DNA of 64,000 bases, from positions 3,472,001 to 3,536,000 of the forward strand of contig OZ245039.1 in the NCBI GenBank assembly GCA_965224095.1, in the 5' to 3' direction. Below, in pieces: positions 52,903-62,332 of the stretch. The position numbers were made by a program, and so were the translations under genes. The notes beneath the pieces were generated by a model. It was not told the DNA's origin and did not search any database. It worked only from the letters and a program-made list of their open reading frames with translations. Source of the stretch: JBPEWY01 sp965224095. Lineage in GTDB: Bacteria; Bacteroidota; Bacteroidia; Flavobacteriales; Flavobacteriaceae. Numbering within the stretch: position 1 is the stretch's first letter; every line of letters begins with the position of its first letter.

Positions 52903-55659
52903 TTATCTAATTAATGCAAAATGACCCTTAATGAGTCTTCCGTCCTGAAGCGTTACCGTAAACCAATAATCGGTGGAGGGGAGAGGTAAACCCTGATAAA
53001 TACCATCCCATCCGGAAGAAACAGGGTCTAATTCTTTAACCAGTTTGCCATAGCGGTCATAAATATACACAGGTGTACTAGGTTGAAATTTAGCGCTGAT
53101 TCCCTGAAGTTGCCAACGTTCGTTAGCTTGATCACCATTGGGTGTAAAGAATTTGGGAAATCCTACAACGGATACCTCTTCTACAATTTCACCACAGCCA
53201 TTTTTATCGATAATCCGGAAATTATGAATTCCGATGGGTACATTCTTAAAAACATTACTTTCCTGAGGGGGTCCCGATTCAAAAGCGTACAGGTAGTCTC
53301 CGGGACCTGAAACTTCAATACGCACTTCATTTTGCTGTTGTATATCGTTCACAATAACATCTTCAATAAACGCGCGTCCGGATTCCACTACTTCCACGGT
53401 TCGGAACTGGGAACATCCGATACTATTTGATATTTCCAGTGTATATGTGCCTACCGCACTAACTACAATTTCCGGAGTGGTTTCTCCAGTGGACCAGAAA
53501 TAGGTGAAATCGGAAACAGATGTACCCGGAATTCCGGAATCTATCATTACCGTGCTGGAAGGAGAATCTGTACAAAGCGGATAGGTTTCATGTTCGACAA
53601 TTTGAAACTTCGGTTCCACCCGTAAATCTATTTCGCCACTTCCATAACACACATTTTCATTGTCTATTCTTATAAATAAAGTAGAATTGGAAGCTACAAT
53701 ATTACTCGGCAAATAGTTGTCTGAGCCCAATTCGGCTTCCACTTTATTTTTATAAAATCTGATTGATGTATCTCCCGGCAGTCCCAGAGATGAAATAATG
53801 GAACTTTTTTGAATATCCAGATCAAAATCACCCTGGCCATTGCCCAGATCGCAACCCCTTAAAACTCTTCTGCTCAGTACAATATTAGTTTTAACCTGTA
53901 GGGTAACATCTGCAAAGTTATAACATCCGCTTATGGGATTATATACTTTTGCCACGAGTGAGGTTCCGGGTGCAGCATTATAAATATAAGGCAGAGCTGA
54001 AGTGTTATCAACATCGGCCTGTGCAGTGGCAATATCCGGATAATAAAAAACATTAATAATCTGATCGGTATCCAGGCTTACCGAAGAATCTGCCTGATGT
54101 AGGTTAAACCTTGCAAGACTGGTAGAAGTATCATCTACACATTGTGTAAGTTCCACCGGAGAAGACGGAACTAATGGTGCATCAAAAATGGTAACGTTTT
54201 TAGTTACCGGGTTCTGACGCACACCTCCTACTATTTTAGTGAGTGATGCCGTATAGGTTCCCGGAGTGGCATATACATGGCTTGGCTCATCATCGGTAGA
54301 AACGGGGCTTCCGTCTCCAAAGTCCCATTCAACGCCATCGTAAGGTTCTTCACTCAGAATTTTAAAGTCCGTGGCACCTCCCAAACAAAGATTTTGATAA
54401 TCGAAGGTAAAGAGGAAAAAAGATTGTACGAACGGAGGTAATCCCAGTTCCGAAATTTGCCCGTTAAGCGATACCGTGTTTTGACTGTAATTACACTGAG
54501 TTCCGGTTTCTTCCGGAGCATTGATCACCGAAATGGAATTTCCGGTTCCGCTTATCGGATATCCGGCTCTGTAAATTTTTCCGTCTATGGCCAGCTGAAG
54601 TGCTCCTGCCACGTTTCCCGAAGCATTGATTTCCACCTGACTACCACTAATATTAGCCGCAGTTAAATCGTACTGAAACAGTTTGCTTCCTGTAGCGGTT
54701 CCTGTATTATCGTAGATATTTATGGTACAGTATAATTTTTTCGTCTTGGGCGAAAATTCTACACCATAAGGTATTTTTTGACTTAATAGTGTATTTTCAT
54801 TAGAAACCGCTCCACTCGCCGCATCAAAATTATAGAGCACGATTTTCCCCGTTTGTTTACCAGCAGTTTTGGGCCCGGATAGGTCAGATAAACTGGTTTG
54901 ACTATGGGCTACAGCCAATTTGGTTCCGTCCGGAGATATTTTAAGATAGCCAATGGCATTCTGTTTATATCCGCCCAGTGGCACCTTAACATTGGTTGTG
55001 GTTTTTACCGGATTGGTATTAACCCCGGCATAATCTACATGAAACGAATAGAAAGAATCAATAAAATGCGTTACCACCCAAAAAGAATTTCCATCGGCAT
55101 GCTGCACCGCAGAAATTTTTTCAGAACATTTATATTTAACTTCATCCGGATCGGATGGGTTATAAGTAATAAGAGGTACATTTTTTTCACTGGAGACCAC
55201 ATCGCCGAAACCGTTGTTCAGGGTCATATCTACCAGGGTGTAGTTCAACCCGAAATTAACAGTCTCTTCATGATCGGGTTCATCAACGGTAAAAATATAA
55301 TAGTGAATATTCGATCCCGGTTTGGGAACAATAATACCGGATTGCGTACTGGATTCATGCCCCAGCAATCCGGTGCCATTGGGCATTACCCGATGCCTTT
55401 TATCCCAAACGCTGACACCGTCGGTATAAAAAAGCAAATTACCATTGCGATCGGAAATGGAAGAGCACCCTTCTTTTGTAACAATTTCACCATCAGTTAA
55501 TGCTACGGGAGCTCCGGAGTTAAAGTCTAATCCTGCTTTGACTCCAAAATACCAGTTGGAAGCTTCTCTTTGCGCAAGCAACAATCCGCTACTTGCCAAA
55601 AATAACCAAAGCATAATACGTTTAGCCCTTAAAGTAGGTATCATTTTCTTAGCTATCAT
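52903..55659 (-). CDS. T9SS type B sorting domain protein with PKD domain
   Basis: A 918-residue secreted protein with a signal peptide (the hydrophobic core lies after Lys/Arg-rich residues, ending GLLLAQ near 30). The N-terminal propeller-like region (about 32-415; ASNWYFGVKAGLDF, GNLLFYTDGVSVWDKRH) mirrors the paralogue at 49240. A PKD domain sits near 430-490 (DGVEWDFGDGSPVS, then PGTYTASL). More beta modules follow. The type B C-terminal domain is at about 833-918 (KFFTPNGDQANERWQL, VYIYDRYGKLV, PLPSTDYWFTV). A second Met five codons in (55644) is an alternative start. It is likely surface-exported by type IX secretion. Confidence 0.9.
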   Translation of the reverse strand: MIAKKMIPTLRAKRIMLWLFLASSGLLLAQREASNWYFGVKAGLDFNSGAPVALTDGEIVTKEGCSSISDRNGNLLFYTDGVSVWDKRHRVMPNGTGLLGHESSTQSGIIVPKPGSNIHYYIFTVDEPDHEETVNFGLNYTLVDMTLNNGFGDVVSSEKNVPLITYNPSDPDEVKYKCSEKISAVQHADGNSFWVVTHFIDSFYSFHVDYAGVNTNPVKTTTNVKVPLGGYKQNAIGYLKISPDGTKLAVAHSQTSLSDLSGPKTAGKQTGKIVLYNFDAASGAVSNENTLLSQKIPYGVEFSPKTKKLYCTINIYDNTGTATGSKLFQYDLTAANISGSQVEINASGNVAGALQLAIDGKIYRAGYPISGTGNSISVINAPEETGTQCNYSQNTVSLNGQISELGLPPFVQSFFLFTFDYQNLCLGGATDFKILSEEPYDGVEWDFGDGSPVSTDDEPSHVYATPGTYTASLTKIVGGVRQNPVTKNVTIFDAPLVPSSPVELTQCVDDTSTSLARFNLHQADSSVSLDTDQIINVFYYPDIATAQADVDNTSALPYIYNAAPGTSLVAKVYNPISGCYNFADVTLQVKTNIVLSRRVLRGCDLGNGQGDFDLDIQKSSIISSLGLPGDTSIRFYKNKVEAELGSDNYLPSNIVASNSTLFIRIDNENVCYGSGEIDLRVEPKFQIVEHETYPLCTDSPSSTVMIDSGIPGTSVSDFTYFWSTGETTPEIVVSAVGTYTLEISNSIGCSQFRTVEVVESGRAFIEDVIVNDIQQQNEVRIEVSGPGDYLYAFESGPPQESNVFKNVPIGIHNFRIIDKNGCGEIVEEVSVVGFPKFFTPNGDQANERWQLQGISAKFQPSTPVYIYDRYGKLVKELDPVSSGWDGIYQGLPLPSTDYWFTVTLQDGRLIKGHFALIR

Positions 55660-55787
55660 CCCATAAATTTACGCCTTAATACTTTCTACGGACTAAAATT
55701 TAACATTTCAATTCGTTAAAATGCAATATATCAGGGTTGTTCTGTTGAGATTATAGATTATAGATTACATTTCATATAAATAATATA

Positions 55788-56618
55788 TTACAAATCTCTC
55801 TTTTTTAACAGTGCATACGATAAGTAAATAAAAATAGCGGTCCAGGCAAGTACGAGAAGCACCTCGTAAAAGTGAACAGCGTAGTCTTTTGTGAAATCCT
55901 CACCCATTTGATTAGCAACCGATTTCACAGCATTAAATCTCGTTACAGGCTCCTTGATTAAATTGGCCATAGCGTTGAGTGGCAGGAAATTGTGCACTGC
56001 TTCTGCCACACCTTCCGGAGCCTTCCATTTGAGAAGCCCGAATGTTACTCCTTCAATAACCTGCCAGAGGATAAGGAATCCCAAAGCAAAGGCCGATCTT
56101 TTCACCAGAATACCCAGAAAAAGGCAAAACGAAAAAAAAGCCACCAGTTTAATAAAGTAAGCTAAAATATATTCCAGGTCTGAAAAAATAATAGAAACCT
56201 CATTATAATCCGAATAGATAAGCCCTAAAACCAGTGAAACCACAAATACGAAGATGGTGGATATGACGGAAAAAGTTACAACAGTTAAAAATTTACTCGC
56301 GATAAACTCTTTTTTCGAAAACCCATCGATAAGATTTTGCTTAATGGTTTTATTGCTGTATTCGTTAGCCATCATGGAAACAATTACAATAGCAAAAAAC
56401 AACTTAAGGCCCGCGGCAATCCAGGTATTTAAATGCCATATATAGGGAAAATTAAAAATTCCCTGTTCGGCCAGGTGGAATTTTACAGGGCCGATGTCAA
56501 ATTTAATAGCGGCAATAAGTGCAATGGACGTAAGGAGCACGAAGTAAGATATGATTAAAACCCGACTGGCTCTGTTGTTCCATAGTTTGATAAATTCTAT
56601 TTGAAGTAAACGTAACAT
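55788..56618 (-). CDS. ABC-2-type transporter permease
   Basis: A 276-residue membrane protein with about six hydrophobic segments, starting MLRLLQIEFIKLWNNRAS, the usual opening of ABC-2 permeases. Its ATPase partner is the next gene upstream (start of the permease 23 bases after the ATPase stop). Together they form an exporter; the substrate is not predictable. The C-terminus AIFIYLSYALLKKRDL fits the family. The 128-base gap to the T9SS gene on its 3' side holds no gene and only a short GATTATA direct repeat. Confidence 0.88.
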   Translation of the reverse strand: MLRLLQIEFIKLWNNRASRVLIISYFVLLTSIALIAAIKFDIGPVKFHLAEQGIFNFPYIWHLNTWIAAGLKLFFAIVIVSMMANEYSNKTIKQNLIDGFSKKEFIASKFLTVVTFSVISTIFVFVVSLVLGLIYSDYNEVSIIFSDLEYILAYFIKLVAFFSFCLFLGILVKRSAFALGFLILWQVIEGVTFGLLKWKAPEGVAEAVHNFLPLNAMANLIKEPVTRFNAVKSVANQMGEDFTKDYAVHFYEVLLVLAWTAIFIYLSYALLKKRDL

Positions 56619-56641
56619 ATTGTTCAGGTTGAAAAATACTT

Positions 56642-57544
56642 TTAAATGGATTGCTTTTCGGTTAAACTTAGGAATTGTTCTTCCAGACTCTCTTTCTTTT
56701 TTACCAAATGAGAGAGTACAATTCCTTTGTCAAACAATTGTTTATTAAGTTCTTCGGCTTCTATGGGTTCATTGAGAAAAACAAGGTATTTTCCATTTTC
56801 TTTCTTAATAGAACCAAATGTTTGATGGTTTTCCAGAAATGCGAGAAGTGCTTCATCATTATTCGATTGCAGTTCGAAAAAACCGTGGCTGGCAATCATT
56901 TGATCTACCCGGCCGGAATACAGCTTTTCTCCCTTGCGCAGGATAACCACATGGGTGCATACCTTTTCTACTTCATCCAGTAAGTGCGATGCCAGTAAAA
57001 TTGTAGTTCCCTTGGCTGCAATTTGTTTAATAAGCTCTCTGATCTGATGGATTCCCTGCGGATCCAGACCATTGGTAGGCTCGTCTAAAATAAGTATTTC
57101 CGGATCGTTTAATAATGCGGAGGCAATAGCCAAACGCTGTTTCATTCCCAGTGAATAGGTTTTAAACTTACTATCTCTGCGATCCCATAATCCTACAAGC
57201 TCTAGTTTTTCTCTGATTTTATCAAAGGGAACCTCTTTAATTTTACATACCAGCTTCAGGTTATTGGTAGCCGTCATATAAGGATAAAAATTAGGGCGCT
57301 CAATAATAGCCCCCACTTTTTTCAGTGCATCGTGTGTAGAGGTGTTTCCGTCAAACCAGTAAAAATCTCCGGATGTCCTGTTAACCACATTGAGTACAAT
57401 TCCCAATGTAGTTGATTTTCCACTGCCATTTGGGCCTAATATTCCATATACGTTTCCCTTTTCAATGGTAAAAGATAAATCCTTAACGGCCGTAATATGT
57501 CCAAATTTCTTAGTGAGGTTTTGAATGGTTAGTATCGTCTTCAA
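56642..57544 (-). CDS. ABC transporter ATP-binding protein
   Basis: A 300-residue ATPase of the DrrA/CcmA type. It has Walker A GPNGSGKST (about 37-45), signature YSLGMKQRLA near 129-138, Walker B LILDEPTNGLD near 150-160 and the H-loop in LASHLLDEV. The C-terminal 220-300 region is an accessory domain. It pairs with the permease at 55788. The start is TTG (57544): no ATG or GTG is available in frame upstream before a stop, and the N-terminus MKTILTIQNLTKKFGHITAV fits the family. Confidence 0.92.
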   Translation of the reverse strand: MKTILTIQNLTKKFGHITAVKDLSFTIEKGNVYGILGPNGSGKSTTLGIVLNVVNRTSGDFYWFDGNTSTHDALKKVGAIIERPNFYPYMTATNNLKLVCKIKEVPFDKIREKLELVGLWDRRDSKFKTYSLGMKQRLAIASALLNDPEILILDEPTNGLDPQGIHQIRELIKQIAAKGTTILLASHLLDEVEKVCTHVVILRKGEKLYSGRVDQMIASHGFFELQSNNDEALLAFLENHQTFGSIKKENGKYLVFLNEPIEAEELNKQLFDKGIVLSHLVKKKESLEEQFLSLTEKQSI

Positions 57545-57639
57545 ATTAAAATCGTTTTTTAATTGACTTTATATTAGTTGACGACCAAATACGGTTTTTG
57601 TTACAGATCAACCCAATAATAACAACTTTAAGAGAGGTA

Positions 57640-58698
57640 TTAGGTTTTTTGTTCCTTGTTAAAATAAACCAGGTAATAATACATCTGCCGTTCTTCATCC
57701 CACCCTTTTTCAACGAATTTTTCGGCAGATTCCGGATTAATAAAATCCATTTTTATTTGAATATTCGTATCCAGATTGATTACATTTTTAATTTTTTTTC
57801 TAGCATCCGAGACTGCTTTATTGGCTATGGGGAATGCTGAAACGTCTTCAATGCTGTATTTGGGCCCTCTTTCTACCTTATAATGTTTGAATTCCGGTAT
57901 AAATTCAGGGTTTTCCATTACGTCATTTAGAAATGAAGTTTCTTCAAAGGTATCATTTTTGGCAAAGTGGTTTACAGCTCTGTTCATAAACATTACCTCC
58001 TGCTTTTTATCCTCGGCAGGTAAAACTACATCTTTGGCAAAATCCTGACAGAATTTCAAATATTTCTTGGTAAAAAAGTTTTCGTCGGCTAAAACATCAA
58101 TTCCCAGAAAATTTTCAAGCCAATATTTGGTATCGTAACGGTTACTGTCAATCGATAATATTTTGTAACCCGTTTCTTTTTCGGTATTGAGAATAATACA
58201 ACCCTTATCCAGTTTTTGAAGATTAACCCCTTGCTGTATATGTAGGTCCAGTCCGTTTTTATTTTCTTCGAATTGCAGAAAATCGTGTTTTAATTCACTT
58301 TTAAAAATACCTACCGCATCTACTTTTTTATTATCCAGTAAAATATCAGTGATATACGCAATATATACTTCGCCACTTTTAATGTGAGGATGATTCGATT
58401 GTTCGAATAAGTGTTGTGTTATTTTTTTTGAGTTCCCGTGAAGCAAACCGGGATTGGAAAAGATTTCCGAGATTACTTCAAACAAAGAATGAAAGTCAAG
58501 TGCCGTATCGTGTGCAAACCGATAATAATTTTCTTCTTTTTCGCGAAAGGCTTTAAAAAAATACTCTTTTAGCAGGGCGGTAAGCTCATCGTTAAGTGTA
58601 TATGGGTTTTCACTGAGAAGTATAGATTCATTCCGGCTTTTATTACCAACTCGGTGAATGGAAAGTTGCTCAATATGAGCAGGGTATAAATTAATCAT
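57640..58698 (-). CDS. Nucleoid-associated protein (YejK/NdpA family)
   Basis: A 352-residue DNA-associated protein of the PF04245 family, found in the nucleoid in characterised members. It opens IEQLSIHRVGNKSRNESILL, then has ALLKEYFFKAF and a central GEVYIAYITDILLDNKKVDA segment. The C-terminal region is basic (FPIANKAVSDARKKIKNVIN). The length is normal for the Bacteroidota form. It is on the same strand as the PRiA4_ORF3-like gene, with a 58-base gap. The role is inferred from family only. Confidence 0.88.
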   Translation of the reverse strand: MINLYPAHIEQLSIHRVGNKSRNESILLSENPYTLNDELTALLKEYFFKAFREKEENYYRFAHDTALDFHSLFEVISEIFSNPGLLHGNSKKITQHLFEQSNHPHIKSGEVYIAYITDILLDNKKVDAVGIFKSELKHDFLQFEENKNGLDLHIQQGVNLQKLDKGCIILNTEKETGYKILSIDSNRYDTKYWLENFLGIDVLADENFFTKKYLKFCQDFAKDVVLPAEDKKQEVMFMNRAVNHFAKNDTFEETSFLNDVMENPEFIPEFKHYKVERGPKYSIEDVSAFPIANKAVSDARKKIKNVINLDTNIQIKMDFINPESAEKFVEKGWDEERQMYYYLVYFNKEQKT

Positions 58699-58756
58699 AC
58701 GTATTCAATACTGTTATTAAGGTTAGATAATTGTATAAAAGGAAAAAGAATTAGGA

Positions 58757-59266
58757 TTAATTCCAGTTTTCATCAAAATCAAGTCCGCTGTAACCCTCGA
58801 TATCGAAGCCTTCATCTTCCTCATCCGATTCGGAAAGAACATCGGCTTCAAACTGCCTGTCCGGAGGACTGTCAGGAAGAACACCATGGGCATAAAGAAG
58901 TTCGGGATAGGTGATACCATCTTCTTTTTCCGCGATATCTCCCAGCTCAACAAAGAAGGTCCACAGATTAAGAAAATCGTATAAATAAATAAGTTTTGTG
59001 TGATCTTTATCTAAAACATCCGACAATACGGTTTCGCTCATTAATCGTACCGAAGCGGTTCCGTCGCTTAAATCGAACAGCGATATTTCTTCACCCTGAT
59101 TCCAGGAATCATCGCTAAGGTAAAACGATGCCATTTCTCCGCCGTCAAAACCGAAAGCCTGGGTGATCACATTATGCAGATCTTCCAGGGTAGCTGATGC
59201 CTCCAGGGCTATATCCCTAAAAATATCTTCTTTGGCATCCAGAATTATTCTAAATTTATAGATCAT
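58757..59266 (-). CDS. PRiA4_ORF3-like (IS1096 passenger TnpR family) protein
   Basis: A 169-residue acidic protein. The N-terminal 1-120 region matches the plasmid pRiA4b ORF-3-like family: IYKFRIILDAKEDIFRDIAL, LEDLHNVITQAFGFDG and KLIYLYDFLNLWTFFVEL. Residues 125-169 are a strongly acidic tail (SESDEEDEGFDIEG). There is no transposase near, so it is a chromosomal household copy. I set the start at 59266, because the other in-frame start (59290) lies inside a TATTTTTG -7 box on the minus strand at 59288-59295. Function unknown. Confidence 0.82.
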   Translation of the reverse strand: MIYKFRIILDAKEDIFRDIALEASATLEDLHNVITQAFGFDGGEMASFYLSDDSWNQGEEISLFDLSDGTASVRLMSETVLSDVLDKDHTKLIYLYDFLNLWTFFVELGDIAEKEDGITYPELLYAHGVLPDSPPDRQFEADVLSESDEEDEGFDIEGYSGLDFDENWN

Positions 59267-59287
59267 GATTCGCAATGAATAAGTTTC

Positions 59288-59295
59288 CAAAAATA
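59288..59295 (-). promoter_or_regulatory. -7 box for the PRiA4_ORF3-like gene
   Basis: The minus strand reads TATTTTTG, a perfect TAnnTTTG match, 21 bases before the chosen ATG at 59266. It sits in the 54-base gap after the ctaA stop. Confidence 0.4.
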
Positions 59296-59320
59296 CAAAG
59301 ATTAAGAGTAATAATAGTTT

Positions 59321-60337
59321 TTATTTGCTAAATCGGTGTAAACTATAGGTCATAGCAGTAAGTAAAAAGAAAGCCCCTATTTGATGCGATACGCCAAGCC
59401 ATACCGGAACCCCGTAAATTAGCGTAAGGACACCCAGTATAAACTGTATTAAAGTTAGCAGCACCAGACTATTTATTCCTTTACGCTGAGGTTTGGTTAA
59501 TTGCATTTTTCCAGACTTGTATGCAATGATACCGATAACAATAACGACAATATAAGCCAGGTATCGATGTACAAACTGAACTCCGCTTTTTCCCTCGTAG
59601 AAATTTTTTATCAACGGTTGTCGTTCCTGGTAAACGGTTTCATGAATGAGTTTTCCTTCACTCATAAAAGGCCAATGATTATGAATGAATCCGGCATCCA
59701 AACCTGCTACAAAAGCCCCCCAGATTATTTGAATAAGTAAAACAAACATTCCAAATCTCAGGAGGTTCCGATAGGATGGTTGAATTTTTTTTCTTTGAGG
59801 GTACAGGATATCCAGAGCAACCCAAAGTGTATAGGCAAAAGTCAGGAAGGCCGTAGTTAAATGCATGGCCAGTCTGTAGTGGCTTACATCGGGTCTGTCT
59901 ACAAGCCCGCTTTTTACCATATACCACCCCAGAAAACCCTGGAAAGCTCCCAGACCTAATAAAATCAATGCTTTTTTAACCGTAGAGCTGGTAAGTCTTT
60001 TTTTAATCAAAAAATAGAGAAAGGGAATAATAAATACCAATCCCAGTAATCGCCCAATAAGCCTGTGCAGCCATTCCCAGAAATAAATACTTTTAAAATC
60101 GTCAAGGGTAAAGTGATAATTGAGTTTTTGATATTCCGGGTATTGTTTATAAAGCTCAAAAGCAGCTTCCCATTCTGTTTGCGAAATAGGGGGAATGGTT
60201 CCCGTTATTAGTTTGTAATCGGAAATAGATAATCCGGAATGTGTAAGCCTGGTGATCCCTCCGACTACCACCATGATAAAGATTAAAAAACAACCGCTTA
60301 ACAGCCAGTAAACAACATAATTATTGTCTTTTTTCAT
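59321..60337 (-). CDS. ctaA: Heme A synthase, COX15/CtaA family
   Basis: A 338-residue polytopic inner-membrane enzyme that oxidises heme O to heme A for cytochrome oxidase. About eight membrane segments are visible. Conserved His-bearing motifs are YFWEWLHRLIGR near 89-98, SHYRLAMHLTTAF near 152, FVHRYLAYIV and GVSHQIGAFF. The N-terminus includes the GGITRLTHSGLSISDYK signature. Its ATG overlaps the stop of the upstream CCA-adding-type gene in ATGA, so the two are translationally coupled. Confidence 0.95.
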   Translation of the reverse strand: MKKDNNYVVYWLLSGCFLIFIMVVVGGITRLTHSGLSISDYKLITGTIPPISQTEWEAAFELYKQYPEYQKLNYHFTLDDFKSIYFWEWLHRLIGRLLGLVFIIPFLYFLIKKRLTSSTVKKALILLGLGAFQGFLGWYMVKSGLVDRPDVSHYRLAMHLTTAFLTFAYTLWVALDILYPQRKKIQPSYRNLLRFGMFVLLIQIIWGAFVAGLDAGFIHNHWPFMSEGKLIHETVYQERQPLIKNFYEGKSGVQFVHRYLAYIVVIVIGIIAYKSGKMQLTKPQRKGINSLVLLTLIQFILGVLTLIYGVPVWLGVSHQIGAFFLLTAMTYSLHRFSK

Positions 60338-61770
60338 TTTCTTTCCTTTACGGGTCTTAACCCGATTTGTTTTCCTTTGCGCAACATATAGTTATAGGCT
60401 GCTTTATAATCATTTGGAATTTCACCTTCCAGAATGGCTTCTTTGATGGCTTCCTTGATGATTCCGATTTCCCGGGAAGGTTTTAATCCGAAAACATCCA
60501 TAATTTCTTCTCCCGAGACCGGTGGTTGGAAATTTCTAATGTGATCCCGGGCTTCAACTTCCACAATTTTTTGGCGTACTATGGTAAAGTTATTCCGGTA
60601 CTTTTTTCGTTTTTTGGGATTTTTGGTGGTAATATCTGCCTCACAAAGAGTCATTAAATCGTCTACGTATTCCCCGGCATCAAAGATTAGCCTCCTTACC
60701 GCAGAATCCGTAACAATATCCTGTGAGAGTACAATAGGCCTGGAACTCAGTAAAACCATTTTCTGAACAAATTTCATTTTTTCGTTCAGGGGAAGGCGAA
60801 GTCTTTTAAAAATTTTATATACCATTTTAGATCCCACAAACTCATGCCCGTGGAATGTCCATCCAACTGACGGATCAAATTTTTTGGTAGGAGCCTTTCC
60901 GATGTCATGCAGTAATGCCGCCCAGCGAAGCCATAGATTTTGAGTAGCTTCCGAGATATTATCAACAACTTCGAGGGTATGCCAGAAGTTATCCTTGTGG
61001 GCATGGCCTTCCACTTCTTCAATACCTTTTAACGCGCTTAATTCGGGAAGAATTAAGGGGAGTAACTTCGTTTTATTCAGAAGCTCAAACCCAACAGAGG
61101 GTTTTTCACTTTCTAATATTTTATGAAGCTCCTGTGCTATCCGTTCCTTCGAGATTATTTTGATACGTTCTCTATTTCTCGATATCGCTTTTAGGGAATG
61201 CGTTTCAATAGTGAAGTTCAATTGTGCCGCAAAGCGAATGGCCCGTAACATTCTAAGTGGATCATCGGAATAAGTGATATCCGGATCCAAAGGAGTTTTA
61301 ATGAGCTTTTCCCGAAGGTGTTTCAAACCGTCAAAGGGATCCAGCAGCTCGCCATAATCCGAATTGTTCAAGGAAAAAGCCAAAGCGTTGATCGTGAAAT
61401 CCCTTCTGTTTTGATCGTCTTCCAGCGATCCATCTTCCGTAGTGGGTTTTCTGCTGTTTTTTTGATAGCTTTCTTTTCTGGCACCTACAAATTCAAGTTC
61501 GATATCTCCAACCTTCACCATTGCGGTTCCGAAGTTCTTAAATACTTTAACCTCGGTGGTTCCGGGAATTTTCTCTGCTACTTTTTTCGCGAGTGCGATA
61601 CCGCTTCCAACGGCAACAATATCAATATCTTTTGCCGCATTTCTATCGAGAAAAAAATCGCGTACAAACCCTCCAATAACGTAACAATCCGTTTTCAGTT
61701 CTTTGGCAGCTTCCGAGATGGTATTGAATATTGGGAGTGATATTGCTTCTTTAAAGTTGCGCTTAGTCAT
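60334..61770 (-). CDS. cca: CCA tRNA nucleotidyltransferase / HD-domain nucleotidyltransferase
   Basis: A 478-residue class II nucleotidyltransferase that adds the CCA end to tRNAs, or polyadenylates RNA in some relatives. The head has YVIGGFVRDFFLDRNAAKDI (about 29-48) with the DxD metal pair in DIDIVAV. DDQNRRDFTINALAFSLN and DPLRMLRAIRFAAQL follow. An HD domain is at LRWAALLHDIGKAPTKKF. Being a single cca/pcnB-type gene with HD, the CCA-adding role is likely but not certain. It is one base from the threonylcarbamoyl-AMP synthase gene and overlaps ctaA by 4 bases. Confidence 0.9.
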   Translation of the reverse strand: MTKRNFKEAISLPIFNTISEAAKELKTDCYVIGGFVRDFFLDRNAAKDIDIVAVGSGIALAKKVAEKIPGTTEVKVFKNFGTAMVKVGDIELEFVGARKESYQKNSRKPTTEDGSLEDDQNRRDFTINALAFSLNNSDYGELLDPFDGLKHLREKLIKTPLDPDITYSDDPLRMLRAIRFAAQLNFTIETHSLKAISRNRERIKIISKERIAQELHKILESEKPSVGFELLNKTKLLPLILPELSALKGIEEVEGHAHKDNFWHTLEVVDNISEATQNLWLRWAALLHDIGKAPTKKFDPSVGWTFHGHEFVGSKMVYKIFKRLRLPLNEKMKFVQKMVLLSSRPIVLSQDIVTDSAVRRLIFDAGEYVDDLMTLCEADITTKNPKKRKKYRNNFTIVRQKIVEVEARDHIRNFQPPVSGEEIMDVFGLKPSREIGIIKEAIKEAILEGEIPNDYKAAYNYMLRKGKQIGLRPVKERK

Positions 61771-61771
61771 A

Positions 61772-62332
61772 TTACTTTCTAATCACCTTTACGGTTCCGT
61801 CGTTCCCCAGTTTGATAATGGTGGAAGGAGTACCGTTTTGAGTATGGCGATGCAAATTTACTATATAGTCTACACCTTTTAAAATTTCCTCCGGTATTTC
61901 TCTGAAATTTCGGGGAGTGGGCCTGCCGCTAATATTGGCAGACGTGGAAACCAAGGGCCGTTTCATCTTCCTGATAAGTTTTTCGCAAAACGGGCTTTTA
62001 GGAATCCGTATGGCAACGGTATCATCGGCAGCAATCAGATTTTTAGCAACAGCAATGGGTTTGTCGTAAATAATGGTAACAGGTTTTTCCGATAAGCGAA
62101 GAATATCATAAGCTACTTCCGGTACCTCATACACTGTGTTTTCCAGCATACGAATGTCAGAAACCAGGCAGATTAGCGCTTTGCTGTCAGAACGCTTTTT
62201 AAGTCGGTATATTTTTTCCACTGCATCCCGGTTGGCGGCGTCACAGCCAATTCCCCAAATCGTATCGGTAGGATACAAAATAAGTCCTCCGGAGTTTATT
62301 ATTTGCAGCGCTTTTTCAATTTCCTCATTCAT
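61772..62332 (-). CDS. tsaC: L-threonylcarbamoyladenylate synthase (Sua5/YciO/YrdC family)
   Basis: A 186-residue YrdC-domain protein that makes threonylcarbamoyl-AMP for t6A37 tRNA modification. Motifs are LILYPTDTIWGIGCDA (about 16-31), YRLKKRSDSKALICLV near 42-57, VAIRIPKSPFCEKLI and the SANISGRPTP loop. The short form lacks the Sua5 C-terminal domain. The symbol assumes the TsaC-type role; a YciO-like role cannot be excluded. Its start overlaps the glycosyltransferase stop by 4 bases (ATGA). Confidence 0.88.
   Translation of the reverse strand: MNEEIEKALQIINSGGLILYPTDTIWGIGCDAANRDAVEKIYRLKKRSDSKALICLVSDIRMLENTVYEVPEVAYDILRLSEKPVTIIYDKPIAVAKNLIAADDTVAIRIPKSPFCEKLIRKMKRPLVSTSANISGRPTPRNFREIPEEILKGVDYIVNLHRHTQNGTPSTIIKLGNDGTVKVIRK

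Noticed and set aside
54898..55500. A 200-codon plus-strand frame
   Set aside because: It is fully antisense to the T9SS type B gene, shows no domain, and its composition follows the complement of that gene.
55741..55770. Short GATTATA direct repeats as an attachment site
   Set aside because: Only three imperfect heptamers in AT-rich intergenic DNA; no integrase or flanking element.
58757..59266. Insertion-sequence remnant suggested by the family name IS1096 passenger
   Set aside because: There is no transposase, inverted repeat or target duplication nearby, and the gene has a normal promoter box.
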